From contig CAUJNA010003772.1 in NCBI GenBank assembly GCA_963377175.1, forward strand, positions 1,053,615-1,117,614: DNA of 64,000 bases, in the 5' to 3' direction. The translations under genes and the position numbers were made by a program. Below the pieces are notes generated by a model. The model saw only the letters and a list, made by a program, of their open reading frames with translations, ran no database searches and had not been told where the DNA came from. Below are positions 53,001 to 64,000 of this stretch, in pieces (position 1 is the first letter of the stretch; each line of letters opens with the position of its first letter). This DNA is from Effrenium voratum. Taxonomy: Eukaryota; Sar; Dinophyceae; Suessiales; Symbiodiniaceae.

Positions 53001-54380
53001 AAACCACACATGGAGTTCCAGGGGTCATCCCTCACAACTCGGAAGGCCCGAAACTGGTTCTACTAACCGGGCAGCATCCGAATTAGAACCCGTCTACCCA
53101 TTTCGGGTCATCCTTAGCCCATTTTTTCTGCGGGGAAGGGGGGGACTGTGGTACACGCGATTCTCTGACTGTTCCACGCAGAAAATACCCCCAAATAGCC
53201 CACAAATCACCGCCCTCCCGAGTCTCCGAGTGCCCGAGCCACGGCGTCAGGGCACCCAAGCTTGCTTCGGCTGCACGTTGGGGGAACCTGGCGCAACCCG
53301 TGTAACTCCAAAGCGTCAAGCCATGGGTGAATGGAAAGGCTCTTTCGAAAAAGAATGCAAAGCAACAACTTAATGTCCAAGGTCCAAAGGCCGGAACATG
53401 GCAACAAGGAAGTCAGAAGCCTTTGTTCCAGCTTGCTCATCCCATGCCCCAAAAACAAAGTTGGGAAACCGGAAGCTCTTCCACTAACTAGCCTCTGGTT
53501 CGTATTCACCCTCTTTGGTCCGTCTCTCGAATGCGCATTCCCCCCCGCGAAGGGGCTGGAGAATTAGAACAACACTCATTCATACATCATATGCTTGTTT
53601 TGCAAGGCCCCTCGCATGACATGCTTTCAGAAAACCCCACCGAAAGGAAACTCAATTAGACATGACCCACGCAAACTAAATCTGTTTTGCGACCCAGGTC
53701 ATGGTAGTGGCACTCGACATGCACCCCCGATTTTACTCAGTGGTCCTTTTGCTGGGGACTGTCTGCACGTCCGCATGTCGAGCAAGAAAGCTTGCTATGT
53801 GCCGTGGGTCAACGCACAAATCCTGACGGGGTCATGGTCATGGTTCCCCCACGCCCCATTTCCACACAAACATGTCATGGCCAGGCAAGTCTGGGGCTCG
53901 TGGCTTGATCCTCCCGTTCCCCACTGGGCATTCAGGCTAATGCTGGGCTCTGGCAACTCTGGCATCGAGTCGCCTCAGCGGGCCCCGAGTCAGGGATGCC
54001 GTGTGGGTCCATTTGTCCAAACCACCAATTGGGCTCTGTCATTCAACAAGAGTCCGCGACGTTCACGGACGGAATGAATGTTCTACACCCACCCCCCCCA
54101 ATGTGGGGCACTGCCGGCCATGTATCGCTGAATGCTTCAAACTACACAACCTCTTCAAAAGTTGTGGATAGCTGGTAGGTGCTCACAAAACACGGAAGAC
54201 AAGCGCCTGGGTGCAAGCATCAGCCTGGCTCTGGGACTCCGAACCACCTCAGAACAGCCCCCTGCGCTATCATAAGTCTCATCGAACGTTGAGGGAAAAG
54301 TGCCCACAGCGCTGACGCGGTCGGCCCCCAGCCCGGGAGCTTCGTCCCCTTCGAAACCCCCTGGCTGCTTGTTGCCTCCT
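50016..54380. other. non-coding stretch, nothing recognised
   Basis: Frames up to about 160 codons occur here, but without codon bias, splice signals or recognisable domains. Confidence 0.45.
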
Positions 54381-54389
54381 AGAAGCCGG

Positions 54390-54700
54390 CCCGCTCTGGC
54401 CAAATCCCCTTAGAAACCGGCCAAATTCTCCAACCCACTCCCCTCTAAAACCGGCCCAACTCTGGTCCCAAAAGCCGAAGCATCAACCTCAGAAACAAAT
54501 ACAACCCCCACGAACAACAGGTCCAACTCCGGTCAAATCCCCCTAGGAACCGGTCAAGCTCACCCTAGAAACCAGTCAAATTCCCCTCAATCCAATCCCC
54601 GCCAACTCTGCTCCAATCCCCATAAGAAATCGGTCAAGTCTCCTAGAACCCCGTCAAAGCCTCTAGAAAGGTTGGCCCCAACCAAACTGTTCTCGTCCTA
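54390..54700. repeat. degenerate ~30-bp tandem repeat
   Basis: Repeated CCTAGAAACCGGTCAAAT-like units with CCCC/TCCCC spacers, diverged, on the plus strand. Confidence 0.7.
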
Positions 54701-55094
54701 GCTCCGTAGCCCAGGCGCCCAGGCTTCGCTCTGTACCTCATAAGGAAAACCAAAACACAGCACCTCAAAGCCAGCCAAAGCCATACTGGCTGAGGCGGGC
54801 AATGCCAAGCGCTTACTACAATCTATTCTCGCCTGGTGCCTGAAAACGCAGCCGTAGTTGAAGGCAGTGATGCTTGCTTCTTTGCGGCGGACCTTCACAC
54901 TTTGGAAGCATGCTCAGGCCACTGGCTCCCAACCAGCCCGATCAGCACGTCTGTGAGTGCATGTTTGCGCACGAGCCAATGCCCAGGGCAGAAGCGCAAA
55001 CTCTTTCGGTTCTGGAGGCTGCAATGCAAAAACAATACACTTGACCGCCAGTTTTTCACAATTCCGATGGTTTTGGCCGCGATTCTGCAGGTTA

Positions 55095-55225
55095 ATCGGG
55101 CATTTCGGAACGGCCGTAATTCTCGAAGAAGCGGCCGAAATTGTTGAAGCAACGGCCGTACTTTTCGAGGCGGCTGCATTTTTGGAGGGAACGGCCCTAA
55201 TTTTAGACGGGAAGGCCGGAATTGC
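55095..55225. repeat. degenerate ~15/30-bp tandem repeat
   Basis: Units close to AACGGCCGTAATTCTCGAAG recur with drift. Both strands give deceptive frames (VILEEAAEIVEAT on plus, FRPLLRELRPF on minus). Confidence 0.7.
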
Positions 55226-55279
55226 ACAATCCGTTGCAAAGTTTGGTCGTAATTTCCTGAAGAGCTTGCCAAGCGTCAT

Positions 55280-58200
55280 TCTCCGTAGTAATTAGTTCGG
55301 CAAAACATCCGAACACCAACAACAAGTAGAAACCAGGAGTCATTTTTTCTCATTGGTCCGCATTTCGTACGAAAATTACGCGGCTGGCAAGAAGGGAGGG
55401 GAAAAGGGGCGTTTGGGGTCCTCGACCATAAGCGCGTTGACAGAACTCTTTGGGCTCTGCGTCCCCATTTTGGAGATTCTGGTTTCAGAAGCCTTGCGTG
55501 GCATTCATGTAGCACTATAGGGGAAGCATTTGATTGGTATTGAACGAAGTTTGTCATTAAAAAAAAAGGTTTGCAAACATTATTCCCGACACCCAAGAAG
55601 GAAAGGGTGCCTAAAACATAAATCTGTTTTGTCGGACACAAATCCGGGACTTCTTCCGGAACAAACACGTCTCTCTCCCGATTCTTCATTTTCGGAAACA
55701 AGACACGTCCCCCAAACTGCCAATTTCCTTGAAAAATGCTCAGCCGACAACTGTCCCAGAAACAGCACAGTGCCACCACAAACGCTCAACAATAAAATCA
55801 AAGAAAAGGGGGACGCGCACCAGCCCTTGCTTCTGAGTCAACAGATCTCTGCAAACAGCACGCGCAAACTGCCGATTTCCTTACATATCCTTTATACAAA
55901 AAGTGCTCAGCCATCAAATTTCCTAGGATCTCAAATCCTATAAAACGGAAAAGGGGTACCTAACTGAGAAGGCGATCATCAAGCCCAAACAATCTGACCC
56001 CCAAATGTTGCGCCGGTTTTCTCAAAAGGGCCCCTTGACTTTGTTTGGCGGTGGGGGGGGGGGGCTGGGGGGAAGTCCCCTTATTGATTAGGTCACCTCA
56101 AGGGCAAACCCTCAAAGGTACAGTCCTTGAAACAATGCACAAGTCAAGGACTGGTCATCACCCTCAACCCTCGAGGCCCCTCGCGCTGAGGGATGCTTGG
56201 CAAACTCCTAGGGCACACATTCAGCCGAGCACACGCCATGGCATGTGTATAAAGCCTCTTAGCTGCCAAAGACGAAGCGCTCCTTGCAATCCGGTTGACT
56301 ATTCACCATGCCTCTAAAGATGTGATACGTTAGGCAATCTAAGGCTAAGGGAGTTGTCACCATGATGCACTGCTTATTGAAAAGGGTTGCAATTTAGGAA
56401 GGCCGGGGAGGAACAGGTGCCACCTTCTGACACTGGAGGGCAGGATCTGATTGTTGCCAATACACAACGCGCGCGCGCATTGGCTTCCGCAATTCGACCT
56501 CCCCACAGCGGTTGATCATCCCAGTTCAGGGGTGAGGATTCTGATGAACAAGTCGTGTTGCTACCCTGCCTCGTCTCAAATGGGTCAATGAAGAGGTAGT
56601 GTTTCCTGGGGTTTCTGTCAGGATGATCCCTGATGATAACTGACAGCCAGTGCTGATTCACCTGTAGGGGTTTATGCTTTTGATTTTTCAGGAGAGCTAC
56701 CTGGCCAGAAAGGTTCTTTCGAAGAAGAGCATTCGCCGAAGTTTCCAAGAACCCCTTCTGGGGGGTTGGGCGGCCTTTCTCCCCAGTCAACATGTATACA
56801 CTATGCGGGGCGTCCTCTTGGAGGCGCCGTGTTTGTTCAGCACGCAGGCCAACGACAGGGCTACAAGTGCCGTAGCGCCTTTGGAGCTATGGAGTTTGTG
56901 AGCCACTGGGGATATGCAAAAACCGGGGATCCCAACATGGTGGCTTTCCAACTGGCCTCTCTTGAGCCCAGTGAAGCAAAATCCCTCAAAAGGCACGCGA
57001 ACATATGCCCCCGATTGTGCAAGCGCCTCTTCGGACAAGGTCTGAGGTCAAGGCATGCTGCTTGCTATAGGGCAAAAAAAATATGTAAGATGGTGCCAAA
57101 CCCAGACATATGCAACACATGATGTTTGAGGATCCAAGCTAGCAACCTGTAAAAGAGAAGTGCACATCTATCAAAAACAAGGCTCCCAATACATGGACTC
57201 CAAAAGTGTGAAACCAGATCCGCCGGTCTCTGACATTGCTGCAGGGTTTTTCCTTCAAACATCCTTTTGTTGCAACAAACACGTGGTTCTGGAGTTGCCC
57301 TCAAAAGAAGGTCGCCAAACAACACATTTGTTTTATCAAGCAGCACGAGCCTTAAACATATGAAGACACACTTGTCTGAAATACAGATTTTGCACACTTC
57401 GCGGAGTGTGAAGGCTTCTTGGATCTGAATCTGGAGCTGTTTTCTTTGCCTTCTCGTCAAAGAGGACCGAGTTGGTGTCCATTCAAACTCCTTTCTAGAG
57501 CCTCATGGACTGTTGAGGTGGGCAGCTGGCCCAAATTCCCCAATGAAACGGTCAATCCCCTGTCACCTTTTGCTCTTTCGGGTGCTTGGGAGATGGGAGA
57601 AGGTCTCGGCAAACCATGCATGGCTGGGCTCCTGCATCAGTTTGCCAGTATCCATTGGAGATTCTTGGCAAGGTGCTGCCCACATTTACTATCGCCCACT
57701 TGTCTGTGTGGAAGAAGCAATGCAGCATTGTTGCGCCTACAAGAAGAGGCTCCAGTTTCAAGACGCGGAGAAGCAGTCTGCATGCCGCCCACCCGCTGAG
57801 CGCGAGGCCAATCTTTTTCGAGCTCTTTGTCATTCCTCGGCTTGCTCGAGGTATGCGGCCCCCCGTAGAAAAAGGCCAAGCGCGGAAAAGGCCGCTGAAC
57901 ACAAATGCGAAGCAGGAAGTCAAGCCGCGGCAACACATCATAACACATCCGTCTTTGCCATAGGAAGTGTCGCAAGGTCTGAGTTCTGTTGCAAAACTCC
58001 CATATTTCCCGCAGATCAACCCACCTAGAGTCAACTCACTGAAAAACTGCGCTCCCATGAAGTTATTGAGGTACTGGGACCTCCTATTCCTAGCTGCCCA
58101 GTGACCAGTGAACCTTCTGGCACTCTGCGAACTCTGTGGCTAAAACCTGTCTCCTGTTTCCAAACCGGAAGCGTGGGGGCCCAATTGCAGCACCCATCTC

Positions 58201-61200
58201 CGTGCGGTTCCACGGGACAAGATTAAAAATGGGGCAGGCATTGCCACGTTGCCTCTCAACTGCGGCATCTGCAGCTTTTGGGAGACATCAATCGGTGCTC
58301 TCCCTCCAATCATGGAGGATTTTGGAAGACTTGGTGGGCAAGCATGGCCAGCCCCAAAAACCTCCACCAGTGTAAAGAGGGCATGGGTCCTGCGAAGCAC
58401 AAGGCTCCCATTCTCCATGTGCTGCTCCAGAAGGTGCCAGGTCACTGACACACCGCTCCTTGGCGCATACAGATTCTCTGGAAAACCAAATTGGAGTTTG
58501 GACTGATGCTGGCGGTAGAGCCGTTTCCCCATAGCAGGGCAAACTACAAGAACAAGCGCATTTGCTCCATTTCTTTTACAGGCATCTCTCTTGGTGTTAG
58601 CTCGATTGACCTGTTGACCTCGCCAGAACTGGTGCAGTCCGATCCAAACAGAACCTCACCTCGGCGTCCGCTTTGAGGCCGGCACTTCTCCTCGGCAAAG
58701 CGGGCCAAGGTGTAGACCAGGACGTCGGGGGACGGAACCATTGAACCTGAGATGCGAGTGACGTCTGGCTGGTTCCTTGGGTTGTGAAGCGATACGCTTG
58801 TGGTGCAACATTCAAAAGGCATAATGCCTGGGGTAGACAATCTGCCTAGCACTCCAAACAAGCACTCCTGCCAACTCTCAGATCAGAGGGGAGCTCCATG
58901 GGCAACGCTACCGCAGATTCGCCCAGCCAAGCTGTGCGTCGACCGCGTAACAAGGGAGCGGAAAGGCTTGGAACTCAAGGTCTTTTTGGCAAAATGGGTT
59001 GCACTGGGTTCGACCGAAACTGAACCAGTGGGAGTTGGGGATTGGGGGCCAAAAAGCCCTGACGGTAACGGGTATAAATGCCAAGGAATCAGTTGGATTT
59101 GATCTGCGCACAAGTGACTGGAGCGCGAGCACCTGGCGAATGCCAAACCAAAAACGCTCTTGAATCTGCACAAGCTAACATGCTGACAAATCCCGGGGGC
59201 AACAACCAGCCAAAGGACAGCCTCAGTTTGAGTTTCGGCAAAGGCCTTCCTCGAGCGCTTCAAGTACCCCCCAACTCTTACCCCAAGAGGAAACAGGCTA
59301 ACCACATATACAGCCGCCACATAAAACTTATGCATATCTATATATCTATATTAATTTGTCTACGTATATTTGTGTAAATCCCCATTCTCCTCTGGGGGTA
59401 GTGGTTTTCAGGTAGTCGAAACCATCTTAGATCCCTGAGCACAGAAGGAGGCTTTGCCAGATCAAGCAACCAACTTCTGAACCCAAAGCCGACTCTGCAG
59501 GTCCCTCCCTCCTGCCACGGTGCAGCGGGCACCCGAGATTTTGCACAATTTCATGACCTGGCTGCAGCTAAGCGCAAGAGAAAGGGTCGGGTCACCAATA
59601 AGTTGATGATTGTTCCAGCAGCCTGAAAGCAAACTGGCACCAAAAACCCATCAGTTCAGACAAGCTGTAGTAACGTGGTAAACGGTGCTCGCGGAAATCC
59701 ACGCCACAGAACTTGGTAAAATAACTGTCACGCAGGTCCACATGACAAAGCGTCCAATTAAATTGCGCATGCGCGAGGTCACCAGATCCGCTTTACGCGA
59801 CGAATCTGCTTCCGCCTGTGCTAGACCGCGCAGTTTTGCTGGAGACACAGGCCCCTTCTGAAAATCCACCAGACAAAGGGACCCCGCCAAACCATGTTGG
59901 TGCGGCAAAGCTCCATCTTGGTTAGCACTGAGCCAAAGTGCTCCCCAGCCAATGTGTGAGTAACGGAAGGGCGCTTGAAGGTGCGGAATTGGCATCAGCC
60001 AACACGTTCCAGGCGAATATGTATACAAATCAATTCCCTATGCAAACTTCTGGGTGTCTTGGCGGTCGTAACCCTGAGTGCCGCAACGAAAACAAACCAC
60101 CCATACTCCACGCCATTTGCGCGGGCGTTGCTTCCATTGACAAGCAGCCACCTTGTCCCAAACCACATTCCCTTCCTATCTCTTCCTAAGCCACCAACCC
60201 TTGGAGACCATGGATACCTCCCTGATTCTACAGTACCACTGTCAGCCCATTTCATGCGGCTCAGGGGTACCGGTTTGCCTTGTCTGCCACCTTCGCGCTC
60301 TTGGCATAGGACTCCGGCGACACCTGGGACGCCACTTCCCAACATGCGCTGCCAGTTGCGGGCTTTGTGGACTTTGAAAGGAAGCTTTACATGCATCCGG
60401 CATGGCTTAAGCTCGGAAAATGACAGTAGCTAGCAAGCACGCGCACCATGGTGAACGCAACAAACAAACAAACAAGCAAACAAACAAACGTCCTGTCCAT
60501 CCACGTTCAAGCCGACCGTTTCAACCCACATGCTGGAAAGCACTGCGCAAATCAAATCACTGGAGCGAACCCCCCCCACTTCTTGCTTCCAGCTTGCGAC
60601 TTGTTGCTTCTCCCACTCAGGTCTACAAGGACCCCCTTGCCACCTCCCCGAACGGCTTGGATTGAACGGAGGTGCCACGAAGAGCACTGCGAGCTTGGAG
60701 GCCGCAAGCTGCGCCTCTCTCCGTTGGGTTCCGTTTGGGCGGGGGGGCGGCGGGGAGGGTCTGGGACGTTGGTGCTCGAGATGTGTTGCTCTCTGAATAG
60801 TTGGCTGTGGGTCGAAAATGCGTGCCCAACAGGGGACCCTGGTAAATGGAAACAAGGACTCAACCTGCGGTCGTCTAGTGGTTTTAGTTTGACCCATATA
60901 GTCATTTGAATCTCTTGCTTTCTTGGTGGAAGTCGGGGGGTTGGTTGCACCCAAAAAATACCGAAATGGCCTGCTGTTCAACTTGAAGGAACCAGGAGGT
61001 TGTGGGTCCCCTCTGTAACTTTTCAGCCAAGTTTTTTAGGTCCATTTTCAAAAAGTCATCCGAGGTAATCCAAACTGAACCAGCTGCTTCCTTTTCAAAG
61101 CGCCCCCAACGGTTGCTTTGTCTCTTCTTTTTTTGCTTTAACGGGCCAAATCCATAAAGGCATGGGGCAAATCTGGTCCCTTTCGAGTATAGTGTTTCGC

Positions 61201-61779
61201 ATTGGTCCAAGTATTGGTTCAGTATTCGTTGAGCTTGCTGTGTAAAACCGTCGCATGCGTTAGTCCTGCTGCAGTATCGGCTCAAAGTTGGTTCTGCGTG
61301 GAACAGGCTAGAAAGTCTTAGCATTCAGTATTGGTTGAGGACTCAGCTACAAGGCCAAACACATGGTTGATAAAGAATTGTGGATTTTGTCTGGGGATTG
61401 CTGCTATGAGGGGGCCCGTTTTTTTGTTCCTGGGATTGCCGATCCAGCAAAGTGACTTGTTCCCAAGAGGGTGTGCGAAACTTGGGGAGTCCCCTGGCCA
61501 ATAGTTTTGACCGTACCTCATTAGGCGCCCTTCTCCATTTTGGGGGTAGTGCATAATGTTGGAAGCATTTGTGCTCATTAGTCACCCTTTGGGTAGGCTC
61601 GTCGGGCCTGGTGGCGGCTTCCATCGGTTTCTCTTTACATACGTTTCCTCAAAAAGAAGGAGGAGCCCATATCAAACTTAATCAAGGTGCATTTAGGGGG
61701 AGTCCTCCCGTATCCCTGGTTCCCCCTGTATCCCTGTTAGTTGGTTTCCCTGTCAAGAACGAACAAACACTCAAAACGT
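55280..61779. other. non-coding stretch with simple repeats
   Basis: G run at 56052-56064; (CAAA)n at 60458-60490; TATCTATATATC near 59335. No exon meets the criteria used elsewhere. Confidence 0.45.
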
Positions 61780-61843
61780 GAATCCCCTCGCCCGCGAGCT
61801 CCAGACCCGCCTCTCGCTCCTCCTCAGCCTCCTCTCGCACCTG
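61780..61843 (-). CDS. possible exon, Glu-rich helix
   Basis: After CTCCAG the minus strand encodes VREEAEEEREAGLELAGEG with G/C third positions. Looks like part of a charged coiled coil. The 3' boundary is unclear. It probably belongs with the exon at 62060-62143. Confidence 0.35.
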
Positions 61844-62059
61844 GAGCCAAGGAGAAAAATGAACATGCTTGCCCAAGAAGGCAAGGAACGAATGGGTTGC
61901 AAACTTGGTGTCCCTTGTTTCTTCCCAAACCCTTAGAAGCCCGCAATACTGTCAGTGACTCACGTGATGTGGCATCCTGCCATGGCCACAAAGAATCCCT
62001 GGGCTCTCAGGACACTCCTTTGCTTCAGTCCGAAGCGATAGACGTCTGCAAAAGTTGCA

Positions 62060-62143
62060 GGAAACACCGGTTTCAATGCCGACGCTTTCGATCTGAGGTC
62101 CAGGTCCTTGCGCTCAGCCTCTTCCTTTCCGGCCTCATCCAGC
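62060..62143 (-). CDS. possible exon, charged helix
   Basis: After a CGCCCTAG acceptor it encodes LDEAGKEEAERKDLDLRSKA, with a possible ACCG|GTGTTT donor downstream. The composition matches the exon at 61780-61843, so the two may be successive exons of one coiled-coil protein. Confidence 0.35.
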
Positions 62144-63464
62144 CTAGGGCGAGACGCTGGCAATCCTCGCTTTCGTTTTTGCATGCTCCCCCCCTACCCT
62201 AGCAAGGCGTGAAGGTCCCAAGTGCAGTTATCAAGTCTCCCCCACAGAGGGCAAATGGAGTGTCAGTGGGGAACCCCACACTTCCATGTTCAAAGGCTGC
62301 CTTGCTTCACACCTTAGATGGTTTATAGGGAGGTGGTCAAAAAGGGGCTTTCCAAAAAGGGTACTGATTCCCCGGACGCTTTCCTCAAGCCTTGCATTTT
62401 CCACGGAACCGATCTATCCAAAGCATACGGGAGACAGCTGGCTGCTTGCAAGTAGTGGCTGTGAAGCTCGATGCCAAGCACTCGTTCCGGAGAGATCTGG
62501 TCGGATTGAACAGCTTTCCTTGGCACAAACTATTCAACAGCTCCACCTGCTTTGAAGACTCTAACCGTGCCTCTGTGACCCAGCGAGATTTGCCTCTGGC
62601 CCTCATCCTCTGCCCCAAATTTCGGAAAAAGAAAAAGAACAAACAAAAACCTCCCTTCTTGTATTGCGTTCAAAGCGTGCGGGCAACATTGGAGCTTCTC
62701 CCCTGTAAACTTGAGCATCCCTCCGCATCGCTCATAGAAGCAAGTCGCTCATTTCAAAGGAGATAGGCTGATCACCCACCTCCGACCAAGCAGTGATCAG
62801 CATATTCGACTGTTGCGCAGTGAGGGTGGCAGTACTGAAGACTCACAGCAATCAGCTGAACACCTAGATGCTAGCTCACCCTTCACCTGAAACAAACTGC
62901 CCGAGACCCATGGACTCGCAACCCACTAGAGGCCCCTCCCTTCCTCTATGTAACCCAGTTTGCCAACAGTGGCAAACAGCTGCAACCAGCTTCTTGCGCT
63001 GAGGTTCGCAAGCGAGAAACACTGCTAGCAATTGTCCCTGTTCTCGAGGCTGGATCCACAGATCGCCTTGCGCCCAGCGATGTCAACAAACTGTCTCTTA
63101 CAATCCTACACAGCCCTCTTGTTAAAAGGCGGTCAATTACTCGTTATGGTCAGCAGGCAAAGCATCCTGAGCAAAACGTGAAAGAATGGGGAGGGAAGTT
63201 AGGCGTCCTTTTGGCAAAATAATGAGGATGTCACCTAGACATATTATGAAAGTCAATGCGAAATTCGAACGACAACCTTGTTTGGGAAGGATACCCGGGG
63301 TTGCACCGAAGTGAGCCCGAGGCTCATCAATCACAGCTGAGTCCTCATGAGCCACAAGCAAACCCATCTGAAAGTCTACCCAGCACCTCTTTTCACCGAA
63401 CAGGTTGGATATCCGCCCCTTGATTGGGACTCCTTCACTTCAGATTTTGCCCGGTGCTCACAAC

Positions 63465-63513
63465 CTTGAGCTCTTCGGGTTCCCAGCTCCACATCGCTCG
63501 CGGGATCCGCCTC
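63465..63513 (-). CDS. possible small exon
   Basis: A CGACGCAG acceptor and a CTCAAG|GTTGTG donor frame EADPASDVELGTRRAQ. Both splice sites are good, but 49 nt is too short for certainty. Confidence 0.3.
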
Positions 63514-64000
63514 CTGCGTCGGATTCTTGCACTTGGCAAGGCGCCTAAACCCAAGCGGGACAAGACCCTGAAGCCACGAGTCCGACTTTGATTTTTTTGG
63601 CCTGAGAGAGGGCGTTGCCTTTGCAGTATCGTTTTGCTTTGAGACCTGCCTCCGTGGATTGCTAGATTTGAATCCGAGGGTTCTGCAGGGAGCACTGACC
63701 TGAAGCTTCCGCAATGGCGCTTTAAAGTAAACACCAGGTCGTTCGGACAGAAATTATTCCCACAGGCTGTGCAAGTTGCCTTTGGCTTGAAGATGCTTGC
63801 CCAAGCTGTTGCCTATCCAGTGTAACGCGACAAACTCGAATAAAACGCTAGACATGGGGATGCCCCAAGATGAGGGAACCACCAGAATTGTGGTTTGCCC
63901 TTTCAAACCACACTAGAAACCATACCAACTGGAAAGGAAAGCCTGCCCAAATGTCCAACAAGAACTGGAAATTCGGAAATGGACAGTGACCAACTCCCAG

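Noticed and set aside
54957..55295. Plus-strand frame AVILEEAAEIVEATAVLFEAAAF resembling a helical repeat protein
   Set aside because: It lies on a degenerate 15-bp tandem repeat and the opposite strand is equally open.
1..64000. rRNA, tRNA or a complete spliced-leader RNA gene
   Set aside because: No cloverleaf, conserved rRNA block or full 22-nt leader followed by a donor was recognised by eye; a covariance search would be decisive.

Overview
This window looks like nuclear DNA of a dinoflagellate, most like a Symbiodiniaceae-type genome. Four things point that way. (1) A 15-nt exact match to the 3' end of the dinoflagellate spliced leader (CCATTTTGGCTCAAG) occurs twice in a transposable element. 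(2) Most of the sequence is non-coding and rich in tandem repeats. (3) Short GC3-rich exons have AG acceptors and GT or GC donors, and a four-exon chain at 40640-41963 keeps phase across every junction. (4) Every credible exon lies on the minus strand, as in dinoflagellate unidirectional gene arrays. No rRNA, tRNA or bacterial-type operon was recognised.

Layout. 1-1665: 15-bp minisatellites and a 72-bp tandem repeat. 3432-3554: a MITE-like insertion with 10-bp terminal inverted repeats and an 8-bp target duplication. 5459-5859, 8664-8767 and 14573-15877: minus-strand host exons. 9000-13075: a 4-kb satellite built on a degenerate 12-mer with an irregular ~360-420-bp higher-order period. 16021-28561: a 12.5-kb retroelement complex, the main content. 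28562-64000: mostly non-coding DNA with simple repeats, a second MITE-like copy (39862-39969) and scattered exons (31280-31511, 37640-37822, 40640-41963, 43890-43958, 46055-46136, 46857-46945, 49916-50015, 61780-62143, 63465-63513).

The retroelement complex is two head-to-tail units in the minus-strand sense. Both begin with the same ~115-bp leader (28561-28446 and 21736-21622) and both end with the same 154-bp 3' repeat (21888-21735 and 16174-16021, identical). The upstream unit (28561-21735) encodes a 1168-aa protein with a zinc ribbon and a 726-aa tyrosine recombinase. The downstream unit (21736-16021) encodes a Gag-like protein, a cytosine-methyltransferase-like domain and a reverse transcriptase-RNase H. 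Together these are the parts of a DIRS-type retrotransposon, but split over two units with shared termini. Gag ends in a UGA-CUA-G context with the same frame open into the methyltransferase; the RT frame overlaps the methyltransferase end in +1.

Nineteen copies of a hairpin family are confined to this complex. Each has the core CAGGGCC-NTC-GGCACCTG flanked by arms whose sequence differs from copy to copy but is self-complementary. All point the same way, and one copy carries a compensatory base-pair change. I consider these hairpins, and the split two-unit architecture with a spliced-leader-like sequence in its leader, the best candidates for something undescribed here.
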